NCBI GenBank assembly: GCA_903848955.1
Contig: CAINHS010000055.1
Location: forward strand, 1 to 38,095
From: an uncultured beta proteobacterium
Lineage (GTDB): Bacteria > Pseudomonadota > Gammaproteobacteria > Burkholderiales > Rhodocyclaceae
Direction: 5' to 3'
DNA: 38,095 nucleotides
Position numbers and translations under genes: made by a program. The notes under the pieces were generated by a model. The model did no database searches, was not told the origin of the DNA, and worked only from the letters and a program-made list of their open reading frames with translations. Of this stretch, positions 1-10,614 are shown in pieces; within the stretch, counting starts at the first letter, position 1; every line of letters starts with the position of its first letter.

Positions 1-94
1 CTGGTTCATTTCTAACAGTTCGCGCTCGCGTTGCTCGCCAGGAATTCCACTTTATGTCCCGCACGGACGGTATCAAGTCGGACGCGGGCCGGCG

Positions 95-205
95 TCATCC
101 GTAGCGGCGAGGTCAGCGTTCTTTGCTGGCCCGTCCGCTACGCAGGGGCTTCATCATCCGTAGCGGCGAGGTCAGCGTTCTTTGCTGGCCCGTCCGCTAC
201 GCAGG
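95..205. repeat. Two tandem copies of a 52-bp hairpin repeat
   Basis: Positions 95-146 and 154-205 are identical over 52 bp and are separated by 7 bp. Each copy is internally palindromic: CGTAGCGG (100-107) pairs with CCGCTACG (135-142), and an inner CAGC/GCTG stem closes a 7-nt loop. The same pairing recurs 59 bp downstream. The second copy ends 8 bp from the lon stop codon, so lon mRNA would end in two stable stem-loops, which could protect the transcript or help termination. No T-run follows, so it is not a classic intrinsic terminator. The form resembles REP/BIME-type intergenic elements. Family membership is inferred and no other copy was seen in this window. No gene is apparent in 1-212. 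Confidence 0.85.
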
Positions 206-212
206 AGTTTCT

Positions 213-2630
<2,418 letters not shown>

Positions 2631-2661
2631 CGTGTCCTTCGGTTATGAGTCACCCGGTCCA

Positions 2662-2688
2662 CGTTGGGGCGGGTAACCGGTATTCAAG
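2662..2688 (-). promoter_or_regulatory. Putative sigma-32 (heat-shock) promoter of lon
   Basis: On the minus strand the clpX-lon gap carries CTTGAAT (2682-2688), a 12-bp spacer, and CCCCAACG (2662-2669). The consensus is CTTGAAA-N13-14-CCCCATNT, so the -35 box matches 6 of 7 positions and the -10 box begins with the expected CCCCA. It lies about 32 bp upstream of the lon start. E. coli lon is also a sigma-32 gene. The spacer is one base short of the usual range, so this remains a candidate. Confidence 0.5.
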
Positions 2689-2715
2689 GCGGCCGATACA
2701 AACCCGGCCGCCGGA

Positions 2716-3984
2716 TCAGTTCGAACCCGAAACCTTGGGCTGATCGGCGTAGATCATCAGCGGCTGGGCGCCGGTTTCGATGGTGCTCTCGTCGATCACG
2801 ACCTTGCTCACGCTCTCCATGGTGGGAATCTCGTACATGGTGTCGAGCAGCACATTCTCCAGGATCGAGCGCAGGCCGCGAGCTCCGGTCTTGCGCTTGA
2901 GCGCCTTCTTGGCAATCGCCTGCAGCGCCGAAGGACGCACTTCCAGTTCCACGCCCTCCATGGCAAACAGCTTGTGGTACTGCTTGATCAGGGCATTCTT
3001 GGGTTCGATCAGGATCTCGACCAGGGCCTCTTCGTCGAGTTCCTGCAAGGTCGCGATCACCGGCAGGCGGCCGATCAGTTCGGGAATCAGACCGAACTTG
3101 ATCATGTCCTCGGGCTCGACCTGCTTCAGCATTTCGCTTACGTTGCCCGCGTCGCGGCTCTTCACTTCGGCACCGAAGCCGATGCCGCCTTTTTCGGAAC
3201 GATTGCGAATCACCTTGTCCAGGCCGTCGAAGGCGCCGCCGCAGATGAACAGGATGTTGGTGGTATCGATCTGGATGAAATCCTGGTTCGGGTGCTTGCG
3301 CCCGCCCTGCGGCGGAATGCTGGCCACCGTGCCTTCGATGAGTTTCAGCAGCGCCTGCTGCACGCCCTCGCCGGAAACATCGCGGGTGATCGAAGGATTG
3401 TCCGACTTGCGCGAAATCTTGTCGATCTCGTCGATATAGACAATGCCCTGCTGCGCCTTTTCGACGTCGTGATCGCACTTCTGCAGCAGCTTCTGGATGA
3501 TGTTTTCGACATCCTCGCCGACGTAACCGGCCTCGGTCAGCGTCGTCGCGTCGGCCATGACGAAGGGCACGTTGAGCGTACGCGCCAGAGTCTGTGCCAG
3601 CAGCGTCTTGCCCGATCCGGTGGGGCCGATGAGCAGGATATTGCTCTTCGCCAGTTCGATGCCGTCGCTGCCCTTTTCCTGGTGCCGGATGCGCTTGTAG
3701 TGGTTATAGACCGCCACCGCAAGAATCTTCTTCGCCGAATCCTGGCCGATGACGTACTGATCGAGCATGCCGCGGATCTCTTTCGGCGCCGGCAACTCGC
3801 GCTTCGCGGTACCTGCCGGCTCGGCGGCGATCTCGTCGCGAATGATGTCGTTGCACAGCTCGATGCACTCGTCGCAGATAAAGACCGAGGGCCCGGCGAT
3901 CAGTTTCTTGACTTCATGCTGGCTCTTGCCGCAGAAGGAGCAGTACAGCAGCTTTTCCCCGCTACCCGGTTTTTTTTCGGCCAT
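2716..3984 (-). CDS. clpX: ATP-dependent Clp protease ATP-binding subunit ClpX
   Basis: This 422-aa AAA+ unfoldase feeds substrates to ClpP. The N-terminal zinc-binding domain has Cys15, Cys18, Cys37 and Cys40 in the C-x2-C...C-x2-C pattern. Walker A GPTGSGKT is at about 120-127 and Walker B IVYIDEID at about 181-188. An IGF tripeptide in GGIGFGAEV is the loop known to dock into ClpP. The start ATG has GGAG six bases upstream. It lies 24 bp downstream of clpP on the same strand, the conserved clpP-clpX order. Length and motifs are normal. Confidence 0.98.
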   Translation of the reverse strand: MAEKKPGSGEKLLYCSFCGKSQHEVKKLIAGPSVFICDECIELCNDIIRDEIAAEPAGTAKRELPAPKEIRGMLDQYVIGQDSAKKILAVAVYNHYKRIRHQEKGSDGIELAKSNILLIGPTGSGKTLLAQTLARTLNVPFVMADATTLTEAGYVGEDVENIIQKLLQKCDHDVEKAQQGIVYIDEIDKISRKSDNPSITRDVSGEGVQQALLKLIEGTVASIPPQGGRKHPNQDFIQIDTTNILFICGGAFDGLDKVIRNRSEKGGIGFGAEVKSRDAGNVSEMLKQVEPEDMIKFGLIPELIGRLPVIATLQELDEEALVEILIEPKNALIKQYHKLFAMEGVELEVRPSALQAIAKKALKRKTGARGLRSILENVLLDTMYEIPTMESVSKVVIDESTIETGAQPLMIYADQPKVSGSN

Positions 3985-4008
3985 CTTCGTCTCCGTCGCT
4001 GCGAACGA

Positions 4009-4698
4009 TCAGGCTTTGGTAACTTCGGCAGCTTCGCCGCGGCTGGTCAGCACCTTATCGACCAGGCCGTACTCGACCGCCGCTTCGGCCGAAAGGAAGT
4101 TGTCGCGATCGGTATCGCGCTCGACGCGCTCGATCGACTGCCCGGTGTGGTGCGCCAGCATGTTGTTGAGCTTCTGCTTGAGGAACAGAATCTCTTTGGC
4201 ATGAATCTCGATGTCCGAGGCCTGGCCCTGGAAACCGCCCATCGGCTGATGGATCATCACGCGCGAATTCGGCAGACAGTAGCGCTTGCCCTTTTCTCCC
4301 GCTGCCAGCAGAAAGGCGCCCATGCTGGCCGCCTGGCCGATGCACAGCGTCGATACGTTGGGCTTGATGAACTGCATCGTGTCGTAGATGGCCATCCCCG
4401 CGGTAACCGAACCTCCCGGTGAATTGATGTAGAAGAAGATGTCCTTGTCGGGATTCTCGGATTCAAGAAACAGCAGTTGCGCCACCACCAGATTGGCCGT
4501 CGAGTCGTTGACCGGCCCGACCAGGAAGATCACCCGCTCGCGCAACAGCCGCGAATAAATGTCATAGGCCCGCTCGCCGCGGCCGCTGGTCTCGATGACC
4601 ATCGGCACCAGGCCAAGCGCCTGCGTATCCCGGCCCGGCGCATCGTAGGCACCGCCATTTTGTCGCGAACCGTACATGGACATCTCCGGCAGGATCAT
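4009..4698 (-). CDS. clpP: ATP-dependent Clp protease proteolytic subunit ClpP
   Basis: This serine protease forms the tetradecameric chamber that works with ClpX. Numbered from the longest start (229 aa), the catalytic triad is Ser125 (QAASMGAF), His150 (VMIHQPMGG) and Asp199 (DTDRDNF), with the same spacing as E. coli Ser97/His122/Asp171. The start is ambiguous. The ATG at 4698 overlaps the tig stop as ATGA and would suit translational coupling. An ATG at 4677 (protein beginning MYGSRQ, 222 aa) has GGAG exactly six bases upstream and fits the usual ~207-aa family length better. Confidence 0.97.
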   Translation of the reverse strand: MILPEMSMYGSRQNGGAYDAPGRDTQALGLVPMVIETSGRGERAYDIYSRLLRERVIFLVGPVNDSTANLVVAQLLFLESENPDKDIFFYINSPGGSVTAGMAIYDTMQFIKPNVSTLCIGQAASMGAFLLAAGEKGKRYCLPNSRVMIHQPMGGFQGQASDIEIHAKEILFLKQKLNNMLAHHTGQSIERVERDTDRDNFLSAEAAVEYGLVDKVLTSRGEAAEVTKA

Positions 4699-6044
4699 GC
4701 TGCATTTCCCATCAGTTCATCAAAGGCAACGGGGGTTTCACTGACTGTGGCATTGGCCAGCACCCAGTCTACGACATTGTTCTCCAGCGCCAGCGCCTCC
4801 GCTTCGGCCAGGCGCTGTGGCTGGGAATAGTACCAGCGCACAACTTCCTTGGGGTCCTCGAAGGTTTCCGCAAACTCGTCTACGATGGCGCGCACTTGCT
4901 CGGGCTTGACGTGAAGATCCTTGGCCTTGACCAGTTCAGCAAGAAGCAGGCCCAGTTTCACGCGGCGCGTCGCCTGATCGGTAAACCACGAAGCCTCGAC
5001 GGGAATGTTCTTCATCCCCATGCCGCGCGACTCCATGTCGCGCCGCGCCGCTTCGGCCATCTGCTGCGACTCCATCTCGATCAGGGCCTTGGGCACCTCG
5101 AGCGGATTCACCTTCAGCAGTGCCTCCATGACTTGTTCCTTGACCTTCGCCAGCAGGCGCTTCTTCACCTCGCGTTCCAGATTCGAACGGACCTCGACGC
5201 GCATCTTGTCGACGTCGCCATCCGTCACACCGAGCTGGCGGGCGAAATCGGCATCGACTTCCGGCACCACGGGAGCCTCGACTTTTTTCACGCTCATCTC
5301 GAACTGCACTGTCGCACCGGCCAGTTCCGTCGCCTGATAGTCGGCGGGAAAGGTGACGTCAAAGCTTTTCGTCTCGCCGGCCGTGACGCCGACCATCTGG
5401 GTTTCGAAGTCAGGCAACATCATCCCGGCGCCCACCGTCACGGCGTAGTCGCTGGCCTTGCCGCCGGAAAACTCCTCACCATCCTTGCGTCCGACGAAGT
5501 CGATCGTCAACCGGTCGTCCTTGAGTGAAGCGCGGTCGGTCTCGGCATAGGTGGTGCGTTGCTTGCGCAGCACATCCAGAGTCTTGTCGACCTCGGCCTC
5601 GGTCACCGTCAGCATCGGCTTGTCAATTGCCTGGCCGGAGACATCCGCCGGCGTGATCTCGGGATAAACCTCGAACACCGCCGTGAAACCGAGTTGTCCC
5701 GGGCTGGAGTCAGACTTCGGCTCGATGCGCGGATAGCCGGCGACCCGCAGGTTCAGCTCGCGCACCTTCTCGCCGTAGGCCCTTTCGACCGCTGCGCCGA
5801 TCGCCTCGGAACGCGCCTGGGAGCCGTACTGCTGAGCAACCATCTTCATCGGCACCTTGCCGGGACGGAAACCCGCCATCTTCACCGTGCGCGACATGTG
5901 TTTCAGGCGCTGCTCGACATCCTTGTCGACCTCCGCCAGAACCACGATCATGTCGATGCGCCGTTCCAGTGCGCTACCCGCCTCGATTGCAGCGTCCGTC
6001 GTTGCCTTGTCCGTCATCTCTATATCCGTCATTGAAGAATTCAT
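4695..6044 (-). CDS. tig: Trigger factor (ribosome-associated chaperone, PPIase)
   Basis: This 449-aa chaperone binds ribosomal protein L23 at the exit tunnel and shields nascent chains. The ribosome-binding signature GFRPGKVP is at about residues 58-65. The FKBP-type peptidyl-prolyl isomerase domain follows (about 165-250), then the helical C-terminal domain. The signature lies about 15 residues later than in E. coli, so the N-terminus is extended. ATGs at 6032 and 6017 are alternatives, and none of the three has a strong ribosome-binding site. The stop codon overlaps the first possible clpP start (ATGA), and the tRNA-Leu gene lies 46 bp upstream on the same strand. Confidence 0.97.
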   Translation of the reverse strand: MNSSMTDIEMTDKATTDAAIEAGSALERRIDMIVVLAEVDKDVEQRLKHMSRTVKMAGFRPGKVPMKMVAQQYGSQARSEAIGAAVERAYGEKVRELNLRVAGYPRIEPKSDSSPGQLGFTAVFEVYPEITPADVSGQAIDKPMLTVTEAEVDKTLDVLRKQRTTYAETDRASLKDDRLTIDFVGRKDGEEFSGGKASDYAVTVGAGMMLPDFETQMVGVTAGETKSFDVTFPADYQATELAGATVQFEMSVKKVEAPVVPEVDADFARQLGVTDGDVDKMRVEVRSNLEREVKKRLLAKVKEQVMEALLKVNPLEVPKALIEMESQQMAEAARRDMESRGMGMKNIPVEASWFTDQATRRVKLGLLLAELVKAKDLHVKPEQVRAIVDEFAETFEDPKEVVRWYYSQPQRLAEAEALALENNVVDWVLANATVSETPVAFDELMGNAA

Positions 6045-6090
6045 TAAAAAGACCGCACCCGCTTCACGCTCCGGGTCTGCGCCCGATCAT

Positions 6091-6175
6091 TGGTGCCCAG
6101 GAAGGGACTCGAACCCCCACGCCTCGCGGCGCCAGAACCTAAATCTGGTGCGTCTACCAATTCCGCCACCTGGGC
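6091..6175 (-). tRNA. tRNA-Leu (anticodon UAG)
   Basis: This 85-nt gene has an encoded CCA tail (6091-6093), discriminator base A, and acceptor stem GCCCAGG pairing with CCTGGGC. The anticodon arm CCAGA-TTTAGGT-TCTGG places anticodon TAG at 6139-6141, reading CUA and probably all CUN codons. The long variable arm (GCGCCGCGAGGCGT region) marks a class II tRNA. It lies 46 bp before tig on the same strand and may be processed from a shared transcript. Confidence 0.97.
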
Positions 6176-6216
6176 GCATGTCGCAGGCGGTCAGCGCTGC
6201 AGACCTGAACGACACG

Positions 6217-6247
6217 ACATGGATTGTTGATTTTACCTGCTTTCAAG
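6217..6247 (-). promoter_or_regulatory. Possible heat-shock-like promoter ahead of tRNA-Leu/tig
   Basis: On the minus strand a perfect sigma-32 -35 box CTTGAAA (6241-6247) is followed after 16 bp by ATCCATGT (6217-6224), which matches CCCCATNT at five of seven defined positions. It lies about 40 bp upstream of the tRNA 5' end. The spacer is at the long limit and the -10 box is imperfect. A vegetative promoter must also exist for a tRNA, but no convincing pair was seen. This is a weak candidate. Confidence 0.3.
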
Positions 6248-6356
6248 ACTCAGAGGACAGCCGGCGCCAAGAGCGGACAAGACTGAAGACGGCAAACGAT
6301 GCAGCGCGCCGCGCCGGTACAATTCATTCCTCCGCCTCGTGTCTTCTGTCCTCTGA

Positions 6357-7205
6357 ATGGCCGTTGATCACTACGAAAACTTTCCCGTTGCCTCCATCCT
6401 GCTGCCGGCCTCGCTGCGCGAACCGGTGGCGGCCATCTATGGTTTTGCCCGCAGCGCAGACGACTTCGCCGACGAAGGAGATATTCCGCCGCAACAACGC
6501 AGCGCACTGCTGGCCGGCTACCAGGCCGAACTGGACGCAATCGAACGCGGCGAGCCCACCCGGCATCCGGTCTTCCTGCGCCTGCGGCCGGTGATCGCCC
6601 GGTACGAGCTGCCGCTGCAACTGTTTCGCGACCTGCTCGACGCCTTCATGCAGGATGTCAGCAAGGATCGCTATCGCGACTTCGGCGAACTCATGGACTA
6701 CTGCCGGCGCTCCGCCGATCCCGTCGGGCGCCTGCTGCTGCACCTCTTCGGCCATGCCACGGAGCAGAACCTGTCACGTTCCGACGCCATCTGCTCGGCA
6801 CTGCAACTCATCAACCACTGGCAGGATGTCGGCATCGACGCCGCCAAGGGTGGCGCGGGCAGAATCTATCTGCCGCAGGACGAGATGGCGCGCTTCGGCG
6901 TCGACGAGGGCGACATCCTGCGACACCCGGCCGGCACTCCACCCGGCACGGGCTTTCGCGCCCTGCTGCAGTTTCAGGTCGGGCGGGCGCGCGCCCTGAT
7001 GCTGCGGGGCGCACCGCTCGGTTGGGATCTGCCGGGACGCATCGGCCTCGAGATTCGTGCCATTGTCGCCGGCGGCCTGCGCATTCTGGACAAGATCGAG
7101 GGCGCCGGCCATGACGTCTTCAATCACCGGCCGCTGCTGCAAACCGCGGACTGGCCGCTGATCCTGTGGCATTCTCTGGTCCGCCCCCTGGACACAAACC
7201 CGTGA
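6357..7205 (+). CDS. hpnC: Hydroxysqualene synthase HpnC
   Basis: This 282-aa member of the squalene/phytoene synthase family converts presqualene diphosphate to hydroxysqualene, the second step of the three-enzyme bacterial route from farnesyl diphosphate to squalene. The two aspartate-rich substrate-binding motifs are DDFADE (35-40) and NHWQDVGID (153-161), followed by the family's YLPQDEMARF. It is first in an hpnC-hpnD-hpnE operon, and its TGA overlaps the GTG start of hpnD. No good ribosome-binding site precedes the ATG. The HpnC assignment over HpnD rests on gene order and on the NHWQD form of the second motif. Confidence 0.93.
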   Translation: MAVDHYENFPVASILLPASLREPVAAIYGFARSADDFADEGDIPPQQRSALLAGYQAELDAIERGEPTRHPVFLRLRPVIARYELPLQLFRDLLDAFMQDVSKDRYRDFGELMDYCRRSADPVGRLLLHLFGHATEQNLSRSDAICSALQLINHWQDVGIDAAKGGAGRIYLPQDEMARFGVDEGDILRHPAGTPPGTGFRALLQFQVGRARALMLRGAPLGWDLPGRIGLEIRAIVAGGLRILDKIEGAGHDVFNHRPLLQTADWPLILWHSLVRPLDTNP

Positions 7206-8035
7206 CGCCGGACCAATACTGCCAGCAACGCGCCGCGCAGAGCGGTTCGAGCTTCTACTACAGCTTCCTCTTCCTCGAACCGCCGCGACGCCAGGCGATT
7301 ACGGCACTGTATGCCTTCTGCCGCGAAGTGGATGATGTGGTCGACGAGTGTCCCGATGCCGCCCTGGCACGCACCAAGCTGGCCTGGTGGCGTGCCGAGA
7401 TCGGGGCATTGTTTGCGGGCCACCCGACCCACCCGGTGACCCAGGCGCTGACCGACTCCCTGAAGAACTTCTCGCTGCCGCAGGAACAGTTGCTGGAAAT
7501 CATCGACGGCATGGAGATGGACCTCGACCAGGTCCGCTACGCCGATTTCCGCGCCCTGCACCTCTACTGCTACCGCGTCGCCAGCGTGGTCGGCCTGCTC
7601 GCCGCCGAAATCTTCGGCTACAGCGACCGCATGACGCTGAAGTACGCCCACGACCTGGGCCTGGCTTTCCAGCTCACCAACATCATCCGCGATGTCGGCG
7701 AAGACGCCCGGCGCGGCCGCGTCTACCTGCCGCAGGACGAACTGGCGCGCTTCGGCGTGACCGAAACCGATCTGCTGCAGGCCCGCTACGGCGGAAATTT
7801 CAGCCGGCTGATGGAATTCCAGGTCGAACGCGCCCGGACCACCTACCGTCAGGCCTTCGCCCAGTTGCCTGCCGCCGACCGCAAGGCGCAGCGGGCCGGG
7901 CTGATCATGGCCGCGATCTACCGCGCCACGCTCGACGAAATCGTGCGCGACGGCTACCGCGTGCTGGACCGGCGCACCTCCCTGACGCCTCTGCGCAAGT
8001 TGTGGCTGGCAGGCAAGACCTGGATCCTGGCTTGA
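7202..8035 (+). CDS. hpnD: Presqualene diphosphate synthase HpnD
   Basis: This 277-aa enzyme condenses two farnesyl diphosphates to presqualene diphosphate. The aspartate-rich motifs DDVVDE (44-49) and NIIRDVGED (160-168) bind Mg-diphosphate, and YLPQDELARF follows. The start is GTG at 7202, inside GTGA with the hpnC stop, and gives the expected N-terminus TPDQYCQQ. A longer in-frame GTG at 7166 would overlap hpnC by 40 bp and is less likely. The stop overlaps the TTG start of hpnE. Both junctions suggest tight translational coupling. Confidence 0.94.
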   Translation: MTPDQYCQQRAAQSGSSFYYSFLFLEPPRRQAITALYAFCREVDDVVDECPDAALARTKLAWWRAEIGALFAGHPTHPVTQALTDSLKNFSLPQEQLLEIIDGMEMDLDQVRYADFRALHLYCYRVASVVGLLAAEIFGYSDRMTLKYAHDLGLAFQLTNIIRDVGEDARRGRVYLPQDELARFGVTETDLLQARYGGNFSRLMEFQVERARTTYRQAFAQLPAADRKAQRAGLIMAAIYRATLDEIVRDGYRVLDRRTSLTPLRKLWLAGKTWILA

Positions 8036-9288
8036 ACACAGCCATCATCGGCGCCGGCTATGCGGGACTCGCTGCCGCGGTCGAACTCACCACCGCCGGT
8101 CGCCGGGTAGAGGTCTTTGAGGCCTCGCGGGTACTCGGCGGTCGCGCCCGCGTCGCGCCCGCCGCAGGCTTTAGCGTGGATAACGGGCAGCACATCCTGA
8201 TCGGCGCCTATAGCGAAACCTTGCGCCTGATGCGCGCCGTCGGCGCCGATCCCGGGCGCCTGCTCAAGCGCACGCCGCTGCGCTTCGAGTTCCCCGGCGA
8301 ATTCGCCATGGTCGCGCCGCGCCTGCCGGCGCCCTTGCACACGGCCTTTGCCCTGCTGCTGGCACGAGGACTCGACTGGCAGGAAAAGCGGGCGGCCATC
8401 CGCCTCATGCGCGGGCTGCAATCCGCGAAATTCCGCATCGAGCCGGACATCACCGTGAGCCAGTGGCTGCAGCAGAACCGGACGCCGCCGCGCCAGTGCC
8501 GCTTCCTCTGGGAGCCGCTGTGCATCGCGGCGCTGAATACGCCGGCCGACCGCGCCTCGGCGCAGGTGTTGGCCAACGTCCTGCGCGACAGCCTTGCCGG
8601 CAGGCGCGCAGCCAGCGACATGCTGCTGCCGCAAGTCGATCTCTCGGCCCTGTTTCCCGATCCCGCGGCGCAATTCATCACGCAGCACGGTGGAACACTG
8701 CATACCGGCCATCGCGTCGCGTCCCTGCGGCGTGCTGGAAATGCCTGGCTGATTGACGATACGGGGCCGTTCGCGCAAGTGGTGATCGCCGTGGCGCCGT
8801 ATCACCTCGGCAAGCTCGTGCCGGAACTGGCGGCGCAGGTGGCGCACTTCGACTGGGAACCGATCGTCACCAGCTACTTCAGTTATCCGCCCGCGGTGCG
8901 GCTGCCGCAGCCGATGCTGGGCGTCGACGCCGGCCTCGCGCAATGGCTGTTCGACCGCGGCCAGCTGTGCGGCCAGCACGGCCTGATTGCCGCCGTCATC
9001 AGCGCGCGCGGCCGCCACCTGGAGCTGCCGGCGGCAGAACTCGAACGCGGCATCCATGAGGAAATCGCCCGCCTCGTACCCGGCCTGGCGCCGCCGCTGG
9101 CGGTGCAAACCGTCACCGAGAAACGCGCCACCTTCGCCTGCGTACCGGACCTGCGGCGGCCGCCCGCCCGGAGCGGACTTCCGGGCGTATGGCTGGCCGG
9201 AGACTATGTCGCCGGCGACTACCCGGCGACGCTCGAAGGCGCCGTCAGAAGCGGCGTCGCCGCGGCGCGCGCGGCACTCGGCGCCTGA
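8032..9288 (+). CDS. hpnE: Hydroxysqualene dehydroxylase HpnE
   Basis: This 418-aa FAD-dependent amine-oxidase-like enzyme reduces hydroxysqualene to squalene, the last step of the HpnCDE pathway. The dinucleotide-binding motif GAGYAGL is at about 7-13, followed by VEVFEAS and LGGRAR. The C-terminal WLAGDYVAGDYPATLEGAVRSG is the FAD-binding motif typical of the family. The best start is TTG at 8032, overlapping the hpnD stop as TTGA, because the protein then begins just before the FAD fold. Squalene feeds hopanoid synthesis, but no squalene-hopene cyclase gene lies in this window. Confidence 0.93.
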   Translation: MNTAIIGAGYAGLAAAVELTTAGRRVEVFEASRVLGGRARVAPAAGFSVDNGQHILIGAYSETLRLMRAVGADPGRLLKRTPLRFEFPGEFAMVAPRLPAPLHTAFALLLARGLDWQEKRAAIRLMRGLQSAKFRIEPDITVSQWLQQNRTPPRQCRFLWEPLCIAALNTPADRASAQVLANVLRDSLAGRRAASDMLLPQVDLSALFPDPAAQFITQHGGTLHTGHRVASLRRAGNAWLIDDTGPFAQVVIAVAPYHLGKLVPELAAQVAHFDWEPIVTSYFSYPPAVRLPQPMLGVDAGLAQWLFDRGQLCGQHGLIAAVISARGRHLELPAAELERGIHEEIARLVPGLAPPLAVQTVTEKRATFACVPDLRRPPARSGLPGVWLAGDYVAGDYPATLEGAVRSGVAAARAALGA

Positions 9289-9298
9289 AGCGGCAGGT

Positions 9299-9988
9299 TC
9301 AGGATTCGAGCCGCCCTGCCGCCAGGCGCAGCGTGCGCCCGCAACGCTGCGCCAGCGCCTCGTCATGGGTCACCAGGATCAGCGTGGTGCCGGCTTCGGC
9401 GTTCATGGCAAACATGAGATCGATGATCTGTGCGCCGGTGGCGGCATCGAGGTTTCCGGTCGGCTCGTCGGCGAGCAGCAGTCGCGGCCGGGTGGCAAAG
9501 GCGCGCGCCAGTGCCACGCGCTGCTGCTCGCCGCCGGAAAGATGCTTCGGATAATGCGCCTGGCGCTCGCCGAGGCCGACGCGCGCCAGCATCGCCGCCG
9601 CCGTGGTGCGGGCATCGGCGCGGCCGGCCAGTTCCAGCGGCAGCATGGTGTTTTCCAGTGCCGTCAGGGCCGGTAGCAACTGGAAGGACTGGAAGACGAA
9701 GCCGAGCAGGCGGCCGCGCAGCGCCGCCCTCGCATCTTCGTCCAGGGCGGCGAGATCCCGGCCGCCGAGAATGACCGCGCCTGACGAGGGCAGATCGAGC
9801 CCCGCCATCAATCCCAGCAGCGTCGACTTGCCCGAACCCGAGGCGCCGACAATGGCCACGGCCTCGCCGGAAGTCACGGCAAACGAAATCTCGTGCAGAA
9901 TCGTGAGCGTGCCATCGCCGCTGGGCACGACCTTGCCGAGGGCAAGCACATCGATCACCACATCTGTAGCCAAATCACTCCGGATCAT
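9299..9988 (-). CDS. ybbA: ABC transporter ATP-binding protein, YbbA/LolD type
   Basis: This 229-aa ABC ATPase has Walker A GASGSGKST (48-56), signature LSGGEQQR, Walker B LLLADEPTGNLD and H-loop VTHDEAL, all intact. Sequence style and its place back-to-back with tesA match E. coli YbbA, which works with the permease YbbP. No permease gene is next to it here: downstream is hpnE, convergent. Its start ATG (9986-9988) shares CATG with the tesA start, so no intergenic promoter exists. A TTG five codons inside, with GGAG four bases ahead, is an alternative start. The substrate is unknown; lipoprotein or toxin export is known for relatives. Confidence 0.9.
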   Translation of the reverse strand: MIRSDLATDVVIDVLALGKVVPSGDGTLTILHEISFAVTSGEAVAIVGASGSGKSTLLGLMAGLDLPSSGAVILGGRDLAALDEDARAALRGRLLGFVFQSFQLLPALTALENTMLPLELAGRADARTTAAAMLARVGLGERQAHYPKHLSGGEQQRVALARAFATRPRLLLADEPTGNLDAATGAQIIDLMFAMNAEAGTTLILVTHDEALAQRCGRTLRLAAGRLES

Positions 9989-10607
9989 GCTCAAACGACT
10001 TGTCTCCCTCTGTTGCCTGCTTGTCCTGCCGATGTTCAGTCCCTCCGCTGCCGCCGCAGAGCAAGGCATTCTGGTCTATGGCGACAGTCTCTCCGCCGGT
10101 TTCGGCATCGCCGTCAGCCAGAGCTGGCCGGCCCTGCTGGCGCAGCGACTGAAGACCGCCGGCTCCCCCCACACCGTCACCAACGCCAGCATCAGCGGCG
10201 AAACTACCGCCGGCGGACGCGCGCGGCTTGCTGCTGCACTGGCCCGCTTCAAGCCCGCCATCGTGATTCTCGCCCTCGGCGCCAACGACGGTCTGCGTGG
10301 CCTGCCGCCGGCCATGATGCAGGACAATCTCGGCTCCATGGTGGCGCTGGCAAAGCAACACGGCGCACGGGTGCTGCTGGTCGGCATGCATCTGCCACCC
10401 AATTATGGGCCAAAGTACACTCGGGAATTCGATGCCGCCTTCCGTGATCTCGCCAGGCGCGAGAAAATCGCCTTCCTGCCCTTTCTGCTGGAACCCGTCG
10501 CCCTCGACCAGAACGCCTTCCAGGCCGACGGCCTGCATCCGACCGCGGCCGCGCAACCGAAGTTGCTCGACCACGTCTGGAAAGCGCTGAAACCGCTGCT
10601 CGCCTGA
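9987..10607 (+). CDS. tesA: Periplasmic SGNH esterase/lysophospholipase TesA
   Basis: This 206-aa arylesterase / acyl-CoA thioesterase I belongs to the GDSL (SGNH) family. A signal peptide of about 24 residues (basic start, hydrophobic LCCLLVLPMF, AAAA) implies export to the periplasm. The catalytic Ser34 is in YGDSLSAG, the oxyanion residues in GANDG, and the Asp/His pair in DGLHPT near the C-terminus. The start ATG overlaps the divergent ybbA start by two bases, and mnmH follows after 7 bp. Divergence from ybbA is as in E. coli. Confidence 0.93.
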   Translation: MLKRLVSLCCLLVLPMFSPSAAAAEQGILVYGDSLSAGFGIAVSQSWPALLAQRLKTAGSPHTVTNASISGETTAGGRARLAAALARFKPAIVILALGANDGLRGLPPAMMQDNLGSMVALAKQHGARVLLVGMHLPPNYGPKYTREFDAAFRDLARREKIAFLPFLLEPVALDQNAFQADGLHPTAAAQPKLLDHVWKALKPLLA

Positions 10608-10614
10608 GAACCCG

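Noticed and set aside
95-205. CRISPR array
   Set aside because: There are only two repeats with a 7-bp spacer, and no cas genes are nearby.
7166-7201. Upstream in-frame GTG start for hpnD
   Set aside because: It would add 12 residues not typical of the family and overlap hpnC by 40 bp; the GTGA junction at 7202 fits better.
7954-9366. 470-codon minus-strand frame opposite hpnE
   Set aside because: hpnE has FAD-binding motifs and operon overlaps; the opposite frame is Arg/Gln-rich without domains.
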